Assembly (NCBI RefSeq): GCF_000423525.1
Contig: NZ_AUID01000001.1
Location: forward strand, 124,001 to 188,000
Direction of reading: 5' to 3'
DNA length: 64,000 nt
Source of the DNA: Proteocatella sphenisci DSM 23131
GTDB lineage: Bacteria > Bacillota > Clostridia > Peptostreptococcales > Filifactoraceae
Position 1 is the first letter of the stretch. Each line of letters begins with the position of its first letter. A program made the translations under genes and the position numbers. The notes beneath the pieces are model-generated. The model saw only the letters and a list, made by a program, of their open reading frames with translations, had not been told where the DNA came from and made no database searches. This document shows, piece after piece, positions 55,986 through 63,837 of the stretch.

Positions 55986-55991
55986 AATATA

Positions 55992-58900
55992 TTAAACCTC
56001 GCTTTTTAAATACATTGAAAGGATAATTTGCTTTTCTTCTCTTGATTTTTTTGTACTTTGTCTTGTTTCTGCAAAATATGCAGAAGGTACCCCATTCATT
56101 ATAACATTGTAAACTTCTGCTTCATCTTCGACATTCTTGAGGTCTTTTATTATCTGCTTGCTTATTCCGCTTGGGATTTCACCATTTTCCCAGAGACCAA
56201 GCATCCTTACAATATATGAATCTTCTACATCTGTTAGTATTTTGCTTTTTTGAAGTGCTTTAAGATATTTTATTATTTTTGAATCGTTTCCTCTTACACC
56301 TGATTTATCGGCTACGATTTCAATTTCCTGCGAAAGTGCATCATCGAATGCATTTTTATTTTTTTCAAGATGATCAAAATAATTACGTTCAACAGAGTAA
56401 CGTTTTTCAGCTCTATCAGATTTAATATAATTTGCTGCTGAAATAAAAGATATTTCTTTTGTACTATCTGTTGTTATAAAAAATTTTTTTAATGCACCTT
56501 TTCTTATGAATGTAATTGTTCCATCGGCATTTATTCCAGAGAGTTTTTTGGCTGTTTTAGCTTTCAATGGCAGCTTCTTTATCTTTTCAAATAATTCCGG
56601 TTCATTATCTCTTACTCTTCTTATTTCCGCAAGAAATGCAAGTTCCGGATTAATACTTTCGGTATCTTCATCCAAATTTTTCGTCAGTTCTTCATACAGC
56701 TTATGGGAACTCACTTCTTCATCATCTGAGAGATATTTGAAATCTTCTCCGAGAGTATCGTGAAACAACTGTAATTTAGATATTATCCTGTCTTTTATTG
56801 GTAGTTGAATATCTGTCTGTGAAGTTGGGAAAAAATTATAAATATAAATATTCTCGTGTTTACTACCAACTCTGTTTATGCGTCCGCCTCTTTGCATTAT
56901 CTTTGTCGGGTTCCATGGCAAATCATAGTTTATTAAAACATTTGCCCTATGAAGGTTTATTCCTTCTGCTAACACATCTGTAGTTATAAGAATATCATAT
57001 TTATCTTTATTTAGGTCCTCATATTTTGGATTGAAACTATATTCAACATCCATCTTATGGTATTCACTACTTTCACCACTGAAATAAGTTAATCTGCTGC
57101 CATAAATATTCTCAAGATTTTCTTTTAGATATTTCGCTGTTTCTTTAGATTCTGTAAACACAATTATTTTTGCACTTTTCAATATCTCATCAGTCTGAAG
57201 TTGTTTTACAAATTCATCCAGCTTTGGATCTTCTTTAATTTCATCCCAATGTTCTTTTAACTGATTCAAGATAGCTAAGTCATATTCAAGCGCTGGCAAA
57301 AATGTAGGTTTTAGAGCTTCAGATTTAAAATGATATATTTTTTCTTCATCAACCAATCTCATTAATTTTGCATCATCTCCATTATCCAACAGGTCATATA
57401 CATTAATTTTTTTACTGACGTATACATCTCCAGTTTTAACCATTTTTATAAATTTTTCATACGATAGAATAAATCTGGATAGAGTCATCCTAAAAGCATG
57501 AAAACTGCTTTCGAGTCTCTTTACAAGTATCGCTTTCATGAATCCACTCATATTCTGCTGAGAAACTAAGATTGATGCGTATTTTTTATTATCTTTAAGA
57601 TAAAGTAAAGGTGTATATCTTGCATATCTTAAAGTCTTTATTGCAGCTATCGTCTCACTGAAAACGTCATCTACGGCTTTATCAAATGTGTATATTATCT
57701 TCTCTGGTGCTCCAAGCTTTGGAAATTTCAAGCCTTGATTTTTTAAATCATCAGCATAATATTCAATAATTTCTTTTCTAGTGCGCCTTATCATGACGTT
57801 TCTAAGAACTTGATCTCTGATATTCTCAGAATTTCTTTTAAGTACAGCTTTATATTCTGCTGTTCCCTTCTTTTGTTTGTTCAATTCAGTATTCATTTTT
57901 GCAAAAAATGATTCTAAATTTTTTACATTTGGAATAATCGTACTGTTATGCTTTTGCTGAAAAAGATATATTTGATTTTCTATATCACTTGAGTAATTAT
58001 TTATTGGAGTAGCCGAGATTAATATAACTTTTTTATCTTTACATATTTGATGCAGATGCCCATATGCTCCGGTGTCACTGTTTCTAAATCTATGAACTTC
58101 ATCTATAAATATATAATCATATCTTTCAAGCTTTTTAGGATTGTCAGCGATTCTCTCAAGTTTTCCAAGAGACACGACATCTGCAATAACATCAAATTCC
58201 TTCATGACTTCTTCCCAGTAATCAACTAAAACCGGTGGACAAATCACGAGTTTATTATGTCCTTTTTTGAGACTTTTTGCTAATAAAGCTGATATATATG
58301 TTTTTCCCAAACCGACAACATCCGAAATAAAGACTCCACCATAACTATCTAGTACTTTTTTTGCCTGAGTTACTGCATCAAGCTGATACTGAAGTCGCAT
58401 ATACCCATCAGGGAGGAGTTTTTCTATCGCAGCATTTTTATCGGAATTTATTTCCTCTTTAAAATATTCATAAATAGTTTTTAAATATAACTCATATGGA
58501 GTTATATCACTCTTTAACCAAGTCTTCCCTTCTATAGTTTCTATGTATGATTCTTTAATATCTACACCTTTTATCCATAGTTCCTCAAACTTTTCAAGCG
58601 CAAAATCCACGTCTCTGCTATCTTTTAATTCAACATTGAATTCTAAATTATTCTTCAACCCCGCTTCTGAAAAATTACTTGAACCAGTGATTACACTTCC
58701 ATACATATCAGGAATCAGAGCCATGTTCTTTCTCATTATGTACACTTTTGCATGTATTGGCGATTCTGTATACATTTTCACTTCAAGTTTTCCATTGTTA
58801 AGCCATTCAATAAAAGTCCTCACACCTTTTTCAACATCCATTGTATCATCTGATGAAGTAAATTCTTTTTCGATACTTTCAGAATATGCTTCTTTTGCTT

Positions 58901-59165
58901 CTTTTTGTGATAAAGATTTGGCAACAAACTCTTGCTCCGCTTGTTTAATTATCTCAACAGTCCTGTTGTCAACATTTAACCCTACTAATATTCGTATCTT
59001 ATCAAGTTTTTCCATTGCTGGATACATTCTGAAAAAGCCACTGGTTCTAAAATATCCCACTAAAACGTCAAAATATTGTGTATTGCTTTTTAATATATTT
59101 CCAAATCGTTCATATAGGTTTCGGTCCGGTTCATTTGTAAAAAAAGTCAAGTCATTGTGTGTCAT
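55992..59165 (-). CDS. PLD nuclease - SF2 helicase fusion (restriction/translocase subunit)
   Basis: A 1057-residue protein. The N-terminal ~200 residues are a phospholipase D-type nuclease domain: PIHAKVYI (HxK near residue 137) and GSSNFSEAGLKNNLEF (near 161). The rest is an SNF2-like SF2 motor: Walker A DVVGLGKTY near 285, FIDEVHRFRN near 355, LISATPINN, and motif VI QRGGRINRVGS near 758. Single-HKD proteins cut DNA as dimers. With the adjacent methyltransferase it forms an ATP-dependent restriction candidate like the PLD-type enzymes NgoAVII and CglI, but with nuclease and motor fused. AGGGGG lies upstream of the ATG. Confidence 0.9.
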   Translation of the reverse strand: MTHNDLTFFTNEPDRNLYERFGNILKSNTQYFDVLVGYFRTSGFFRMYPAMEKLDKIRILVGLNVDNRTVEIIKQAEQEFVAKSLSQKEAKEAYSESIEKEFTSSDDTMDVEKGVRTFIEWLNNGKLEVKMYTESPIHAKVYIMRKNMALIPDMYGSVITGSSNFSEAGLKNNLEFNVELKDSRDVDFALEKFEELWIKGVDIKESYIETIEGKTWLKSDITPYELYLKTIYEYFKEEINSDKNAAIEKLLPDGYMRLQYQLDAVTQAKKVLDSYGGVFISDVVGLGKTYISALLAKSLKKGHNKLVICPPVLVDYWEEVMKEFDVIADVVSLGKLERIADNPKKLERYDYIFIDEVHRFRNSDTGAYGHLHQICKDKKVILISATPINNYSSDIENQIYLFQQKHNSTIIPNVKNLESFFAKMNTELNKQKKGTAEYKAVLKRNSENIRDQVLRNVMIRRTRKEIIEYYADDLKNQGLKFPKLGAPEKIIYTFDKAVDDVFSETIAAIKTLRYARYTPLLYLKDNKKYASILVSQQNMSGFMKAILVKRLESSFHAFRMTLSRFILSYEKFIKMVKTGDVYVSKKINVYDLLDNGDDAKLMRLVDEEKIYHFKSEALKPTFLPALEYDLAILNQLKEHWDEIKEDPKLDEFVKQLQTDEILKSAKIIVFTESKETAKYLKENLENIYGSRLTYFSGESSEYHKMDVEYSFNPKYEDLNKDKYDILITTDVLAEGINLHRANVLINYDLPWNPTKIMQRGGRINRVGSKHENIYIYNFFPTSQTDIQLPIKDRIISKLQLFHDTLGEDFKYLSDDEEVSSHKLYEELTKNLDEDTESINPELAFLAEIRRVRDNEPELFEKIKKLPLKAKTAKKLSGINADGTITFIRKGALKKFFITTDSTKEISFISAANYIKSDRAEKRYSVERNYFDHLEKNKNAFDDALSQEIEIVADKSGVRGNDSKIIKYLKALQKSKILTDVEDSYIVRMLGLWENGEIPSGISKQIIKDLKNVEDEAEVYNVIMNGVPSAYFAETRQSTKKSREEKQIILSMYLKSEV

Positions 59166-59564
59166 TAATTAATCCCCCTTGTAAAATAAATATAATTCTA
59201 TTATACATTATAAATATCGTTTTAACACCTTTCCTGCTTATAAAATCTTCTGTAAATAGACTGTATGATTATTTTTGGCCATAGTATTCTCACTTTTGTA
59301 ATTCTAATGACGGTATCGTATATTTATATGTACAACAGGATACAAAATCAGGCATACTAGCTTATAAATTGTCGATGATTTTTGTAAAATAAATCAACTT
59401 TTTATTTCTTTAATTGCGTAAACGTTTGTTACATTGTATTATATATATTATTAAGGTTATGAAAACAACTAAAACAACAAGAACTGGCAGATAAGTTCAG
59501 TCTTTAAAATGATGAATAAGAAATATACACCTAAGAAGCACAGAAAATAATTACGGAGGTACAT
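59166..59564. other. 399-bp gene-free divergent region
   Basis: No gene is seen. It holds the divergent upstream regions of the PLD-helicase (a TATAAT on the minus strand at 59200-59205) and dinD, plus tiny open frames of 11-12 codons without good ribosome binding sites. No LexA-type GAAC-N4-GTTC site was found. Confidence 0.7.
59414..59442 (+). promoter_or_regulatory. candidate dinD promoter with AAACGTTT palindrome
   Basis: TTGCGT (59414-59419), 17-bp spacer, TATTAT (59437-59442). The palindrome AAACGTTT occupies the first eight spacer bases (59420-59427), where a repressor would block polymerase. The leader to the start codon is long, about 115 bases. Confidence 0.5.
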
Positions 59565-60386
59565 ATGACTTACAATGAAATCACATTTGAAAATATCAAA
59601 CATTTCACAGAAGAAGGAATTGAATTTTGGTATGCCAGAGAGTTACAAGAGACGCTGGAATATAAACAATGGAGACGTTTCTTTTCTGTAATAGAAAAAG
59701 CAATGATAGCATGCGAAAGCTCTGGCAATACTGTTGATGAACATTTTGCCAACGTTGGCAAAACGATAAGTATGCCTAAAGGTGCATCAAAAGAAATAGA
59801 TGATTATATGCTTTCCAGGTATGCCTGTTACCTTATAGTCCAAAATGGAGATCCAAGGAAGGAAGTTATAGCCCTTGGCCAAACATATTTTGCTGTAAAA
59901 ACAAGGCAACAGGAATTAGCTGAATCAGATGCAATGTTAACGGAAGAGCAACGAAGACTTGCCATCAGGGGAGATTTAACTGAGCATAATAAGTCACTTG
60001 TTGATGCAGCGAAAGATGCCGGCGTTGACACTAAACAGGAATATGCTATTTTTCAAAATAAAGGCTATCAAGGACTTTACGGTGGTCTAGGAGCAAAAGA
60101 TATACATGATAGAAAAGGACTAAAGTCTTCACAAAAAATTCTGGACCATATGAGCAGCGAAGAACTTGCCGCTAACTTGTTTCGTGCCACTCAAGCTGAA
60201 GCAAAGCTAAGAAGAGAAGGTATACAAGGCAAGGATAATGCTAACAAAGCCCATTTTGAAGTTGGTAAAAAGGTTAGACAAACAATTGAGGAACTTGGAG
60301 GTACTATGCCAGAAGATCTGCCTACTCCAGACAAGAGTATTAAGCAGATTGAAAGGGAGAAAAACAAAAAGAAACTTCCTAAATAA
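59565..60386 (+). CDS. dinD: DNA damage-inducible protein D (DinD)
   Basis: A 273-residue DinD homologue; in E. coli it is SOS-induced and blocks RecA filament activity. FWYARELQETLEYKQWRRF (Bro-N-like start), YMLSRYACYLIVQNGDPRKE and the middle region around NKGYQGLYGG are typical. CGGAGG lies before the ATG. In bacteria the gene is often found in mobile or defence regions. It is 45 bp upstream of the ImmA-like gene on the same strand. Confidence 0.92.
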   Translation: MTYNEITFENIKHFTEEGIEFWYARELQETLEYKQWRRFFSVIEKAMIACESSGNTVDEHFANVGKTISMPKGASKEIDDYMLSRYACYLIVQNGDPRKEVIALGQTYFAVKTRQQELAESDAMLTEEQRRLAIRGDLTEHNKSLVDAAKDAGVDTKQEYAIFQNKGYQGLYGGLGAKDIHDRKGLKSSQKILDHMSSEELAANLFRATQAEAKLRREGIQGKDNANKAHFEVGKKVRQTIEELGGTMPEDLPTPDKSIKQIEREKNKKKLPK

Positions 60387-60431
60387 ACAGTTGGCACAAC
60401 AGTATCAAATACTCCCATAAGGGGTGCTTGT

Positions 60432-60749
60432 TTGAATAAAGAAAAGTTTGTTGATAAGTTAATAAAAAAATATAATACTTATGATCCGTTCGAGATATGC
60501 AAAAAAAGAAATATTAATTTAGTTTATGAAAATCTTGGAAATGCTGTTTTACATTCTGAGTACAATAGAATTTTTTTGAATTCAACTTTTTATTTGCCCA
60601 GTAAATTTGAGAACCAGGCAAACAGATTCGCTGCGTATTTGATTTTACAAGGTTATGATGATAATTTTGAGGACATGGCTATAATGGATGTGCACAAAAT
60701 CACGCGTATACCTTTTGAATATTTGATGTTGATTTTATATTTATTTTAA
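60432..60749 (+). pseudogene. ImmA/IrrE-family peptidase remnant lacking the HExxH motif
   Basis: A 105-residue open frame from a TTG start with AGGGGTG 5 bases upstream. Both flanks match ImmA/IrrE peptidases: the start KFVDKLIKKYNTYDPFEIC, and later FENQANRFAAYLIL. Between them the expected CAHELGHAVLH is reduced to ENLGNAVLH, so the zinc-binding first histidine and catalytic glutamate are gone and the second histidine is asparagine. The missing ~25-30 residues lie between two LG pairs, consistent with an internal in-frame deletion. It could be inactive or a binding-only protein. No repressor gene partner (ImmR-like) is adjacent. Confidence 0.75.
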
Positions 60750-60764
60750 AAGGGGGAAATACAT

Positions 60765-62348
60765 ATGGCATTTATTTTGTTCGGGATAGTTGTTTTTTTA
60801 TCACTAAATCTTCACAGCTACAAGAAAAAGGAAAAAGATTTTGTTAATCTGGTTACCTCAAAAAAAGCTGAATTAACAGCTCTGGAAAAGAGGAAAAACG
60901 AAGAATGGACCAAAATGGAACAACAGAAGAAAGATGAACTTTCTTCCATAGAAAAGCTTATAGCAAATAAGGATTCCGAGTGGCAAAAAATTGTAGATGA
61001 AGCAAAAGCTCATGCTGGCAAAGAAATTGTAGAAATATCTAAAAATAAAAGTTTTTACTCAGATGAAGTCATTAGATTGAAAAATGATTATGAAAAATAT
61101 ACTAAATCCTGTATAACTCAAGAAAATAAATTAAGAAAAATAAAAGAGATATATAGAAGTATGGATTCTGCAATAAATAATTATACGGTATCTGATTTTT
61201 CTTTTGACAAACTTAGATTACCCAATACTGTTTTAGATGAGGCTGAACAACTATCTCCATCTGTGGTACTTAAGTTGAATTGTATGGATATCAAATCACT
61301 GAGAAAATCTTTTAATGATAATAACAAATTGATAGATGAAGTATTAACAAAATATGCACAACGATATACAACAAAGGCTAATGCTACAATTTATAAATTG
61401 ATGGTTATAGCACTCAGAGCTGAATTACAAAATATTCTATATAGCTTAAAATATGATAAACTTTCTGTTGCACTAGGTCATGTTTCTGAAATATCTAAAA
61501 AATATTTACAAATAGCTTCTGACGGAAATCAGAGTATAGCTCCTACTTTAGTTAAATTTATAGGAGAGCTCGAATACTTATTCTTCAATGCTGTACATAT
61601 CGAGTATGAATATTATGTAAAAAAAGAACAAGCTAAATTAGAACAACAGGCTATCAGAGAGCAACTTAGACAAGAAGCCGAAGAAAGAAAAGAATTAAAA
61701 AGACAACAAGAACAGCTTGATAAAGAAGAATCTAAATATGTTAATGAAATCGATAAGATAAAAGATCAATTGGCTTCTGCTGATTCCGAAAAACAGGAAC
61801 AACTTAATGCTAGAATAAAAGAACTTGAAAGTCAGATTCAAGATATTGAAAGCAAAAAATCAGAAATTGTAAACCTTCAAAACGGAAAAGCTGGAAGCGT
61901 TTACGTAATTTCTAATATGGGCGCTTTCGGAGAAAACGTCTTCAAAGTAGGTATGACAAGAAGACTTGAACCTATGGATAGAATAAAAGAGTTAAGCAGC
62001 GCAAGTGTGCCATTCTCATTTGATGTTCATAGCCTTATATTCTCAAATGATGCTGTAAATTTAGAACAAACGCTCCACCAGAGGCTGAATGACAAACGAG
62101 TTAATATGATTAACCTTAGAAAAGAATTTTTTAGAACATCTATTGATGAACTTGAAGCTCTCGTTAATGAAATTGATATAAGCGCAGAATTTAATAAAAC
62201 AATGCTTGCTGAAGAATTTAGACAAAGCTGCGACATAATTGAAAACGGACTCTTCCCTACTTCATCCGATGAAATTGACGAGTCTGATTATGAAAATGAT
62301 GAGAACTATGACGAGAACTATGAAGATGAACTTGAAGATGTAATATAA
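60765..62348 (+). CDS. membrane-anchored coiled-coil protein with DUF4041-like and T5orf172/GIY-YIG domains
   Basis: A 527-residue protein. Residues 2-17 are a hydrophobic anchor (AFILFGIVVFLSLNL); ~20-125 are coiled coil; ~125-285 resemble DUF4041; ~285-375 are a second highly charged coiled coil; ~376-465 match the T5orf172/MUG113 branch of GIY-YIG nucleases (GSVYVISN, FKVGMTRR, LEQTLHQRL, KEFF); the tail is very acidic. DUF4041/T5orf172 proteins occur in phages and mobile islands, with unknown function. GGGGG precedes the ATG. It starts 15 bp after the ImmA-like frame and is probably cotranscribed with it and dinD. Confidence 0.83.
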   Translation: MAFILFGIVVFLSLNLHSYKKKEKDFVNLVTSKKAELTALEKRKNEEWTKMEQQKKDELSSIEKLIANKDSEWQKIVDEAKAHAGKEIVEISKNKSFYSDEVIRLKNDYEKYTKSCITQENKLRKIKEIYRSMDSAINNYTVSDFSFDKLRLPNTVLDEAEQLSPSVVLKLNCMDIKSLRKSFNDNNKLIDEVLTKYAQRYTTKANATIYKLMVIALRAELQNILYSLKYDKLSVALGHVSEISKKYLQIASDGNQSIAPTLVKFIGELEYLFFNAVHIEYEYYVKKEQAKLEQQAIREQLRQEAEERKELKRQQEQLDKEESKYVNEIDKIKDQLASADSEKQEQLNARIKELESQIQDIESKKSEIVNLQNGKAGSVYVISNMGAFGENVFKVGMTRRLEPMDRIKELSSASVPFSFDVHSLIFSNDAVNLEQTLHQRLNDKRVNMINLRKEFFRTSIDELEALVNEIDISAEFNKTMLAEEFRQSCDIIENGLFPTSSDEIDESDYENDENYDENYEDELEDVI

Positions 62349-62434
62349 AGAGTCTTTGTATTTAGGAATTAAATAAGGGCATTTAAAAAAAGGGGTAAAT
62401 TTTAAGAACTCCAACTGGACTCCAAAAGTCCCTA

Positions 62435-62463
62435 TTTACATTTTTGCAATTAAAATATATAAT
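62435..62463 (+). promoter_or_regulatory. promoter of the toxin-antitoxin-chaperone operon
   Basis: TTTACA (62435-62440), 17-bp spacer, perfect TATAAT (62458-62463). The palindromic operator starts one base later. Confidence 0.78.
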
Positions 62464-62464
62464 A

Positions 62465-62490
62465 GAAATATAACCTATAGGTTATATTTC
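62465..62490. promoter_or_regulatory. 26-bp perfect palindrome, antitoxin operator candidate
   Basis: Arms of 13 bases with centre CCTA|TAGG (inner part ATAACCTATAGGTTAT). It lies between the TATAAT box and the toxin start codon, where an XRE dimer would repress transcription. There is no T-run, so it is not a terminator. Confidence 0.8.
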
Positions 62491-62508
62491 ATTAAAAGAG
62501 GGTATTAA

Positions 62509-62904
62509 ATGAATGATAATCTAATTCAAAAAATAGAGTATCCTGGCGAATCCGAAATATATGGGTATAGGGATTTCAATTCCGAATTGATGTCTATTGT
62601 CAAAAAAAGCGGAAAACAAAAGGAAATCGCACTCGGAATTCGTAAGTATTATGACATGCTTGGGAAAATGTCATTGCAGGAACTTATAAGGAATAAGCAT
62701 TTCGAAAAACTCAAGGATACAAAACATGATCTTTACTGTATCAGATTTTTAAAGCAGTTAAATTTACGAATCATTTTCATATTTATGGAAGATGATGGTA
62801 GAAAAGTCTTAATTCATGCTTTCTCAGAAAAGAACAAAAGTGATTACAAAATCGCTATAAAAAAATCAGAGGGTATCGTTGAAAGACTGCAAGGAGGAAA
62901 ATAA
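62509..62904 (+). CDS. RelE/HigB-like toxin
   Basis: A 131-residue basic protein of the RelE/HigB (Gp49-like) fold, which acts as ribosome-dependent mRNA interferase. The core is LYCIRFLKQLNLRIIFIFME followed by the C-terminal strand LIHAFSEKNKSDYKIAIKK. GAGGG precedes the ATG. Its TAA is followed without a gap by the antitoxin ATG. As in HigBA modules, the toxin gene comes first. Confidence 0.85.
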   Translation: MNDNLIQKIEYPGESEIYGYRDFNSELMSIVKKSGKQKEIALGIRKYYDMLGKMSLQELIRNKHFEKLKDTKHDLYCIRFLKQLNLRIIFIFMEDDGRKVLIHAFSEKNKSDYKIAIKKSEGIVERLQGGK

Positions 62905-63276
62905 ATGAAAACTATGGATATGACTTGGCTATTTGAAGGAATATCAAAAGAAGAATTAGAGCTCGACAAGCTTCTTTCTGATATCTCAATAGCCATAATT
63001 AAAGAAAGATATGCACTTGATATGAATCAAAAAGATTTTGCAAGACACTTAGGTATTTCCCAACCTATGGTTTCGAAACTTGAGAGTCTTGAATACAACC
63101 CAAGTGTTAAAACACTGTTTCAAATATGTAAAAAATTGAATCTTAAACTAGATATTAGTGTCACTAAAGTTGAGAGCGCAACAAAATCTGTGCTAACAAG
63201 GTTTGTAAATAAAAAAGAATCTGACGTAGCGCCCAATAGCAGTAACCAGGATAATCAAAGAGCAATCGCAGCATAA
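62905..63276 (+). CDS. XRE-type antitoxin (HigA-like) with C-terminal tail
   Basis: A 123-residue helix-turn-helix protein. The DNA-binding part is DMNQKDFARHLGISQPMVSK followed by LESLEYNPSVKTLFQICKK. Beyond ~residue 85 there is a ~38-residue low-complexity tail rich in Asn, Ser, Gln and Ala, which plain HigA does not need; in TAC systems a C-terminal extension (ChAD) binds the chaperone. GGAGG lies 6 bases before the ATG, inside the toxin gene end. It probably represses the operon through the 26-bp palindrome. Confidence 0.85.
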   Translation: MKTMDMTWLFEGISKEELELDKLLSDISIAIIKERYALDMNQKDFARHLGISQPMVSKLESLEYNPSVKTLFQICKKLNLKLDISVTKVESATKSVLTRFVNKKESDVAPNSSNQDNQRAIAA

Positions 63277-63285
63277 GGAGAATTT

Positions 63286-63792
63286 ATGAACAGTATAAAT
63301 AATATAATAGCTGATTTCCAAAATATAAAATCAAAAATAATACATTCTAAAATGGATTTTAGTAGTGAAATTGATATTGATAATCCCACCAGTTACGATT
63401 ATGCTATTGACTACGAAGTAATCAATTCAAAATTAGAACATCTGGAATACGACGAAGAATCTGTTGATTTTTACACAGGAGAAATAAAGTTCTTCCTTAA
63501 ATTGTACGAACTATCAAATCAGAAATATAAAAACCCCAGTTTTAAAAATATAATACCTTTTATTGAGATAATATCAACAGGGACATTCGCAGGAAATGCA
63601 AACGTATTAGATAATGATATGTTTGACCGTATGTTAGTTCAAAACGGTTTAATTTATCTTTCTCAATTTGTAAGAGTTCACCTTCTAGCGATAACATCTA
63701 CAATTGGTATTTCTGGAAATTTCAGTCTCCCTATGATTAACATTGTACAATTCATACAAGAAAATGAAAAAGAAAAATCTAAGAAGAAGTAA
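63286..63792 (+). CDS. SecB-like chaperone of a putative TAC module
   Basis: A 168-residue protein without a signal or membrane helix. The second half follows the SecB layout: IEIISTGTFAGN (beta strand), then LIYLSQFVRVHLLAITSTIG (cf. SecB LfPyxRe...SSLTxRxG), then NFSLPMINIVQFIQ (cf. lPPINF), and a charged tail. The N-terminal third is diverged. It starts 9 bp after the antitoxin gene with AAGGAG upstream. In the M. tuberculosis TAC system the third gene is likewise a SecB-type chaperone that protects the antitoxin. Match is by motif only; a fold search would settle it. Confidence 0.68.
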   Translation: MNSINNIIADFQNIKSKIIHSKMDFSSEIDIDNPTSYDYAIDYEVINSKLEHLEYDEESVDFYTGEIKFFLKLYELSNQKYKNPSFKNIIPFIEIISTGTFAGNANVLDNDMFDRMLVQNGLIYLSQFVRVHLLAITSTIGISGNFSLPMINIVQFIQENEKEKSKKK

Positions 63793-63837
63793 GAGTTTAT
63801 TTAGAGGCCCTGACCTCTTTTATATACAAAAAATTAG

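Noticed and set aside
52512-59165. DISARM defence system
   Set aside because: A helicase, a PLD-type nuclease and an adenine methyltransferase are present, but drmA and drmB (DUF1998) genes are not, and the PLD domain is fused to the helicase.
59414-59430. CcpA-like cre site upstream of dinD
   Set aside because: Only the half TAAACG fits; the right half does not match the cre consensus.
59460-59553. Tiny open frames of 11-12 codons before dinD
   Set aside because: They lack convincing ribosome binding sites and have no recognisable content.
62418-62432. Terminator before the TAC operon (GGACT...AGTCC)
   Set aside because: The stem is five pairs with no T-run directly after it; too weak to call.
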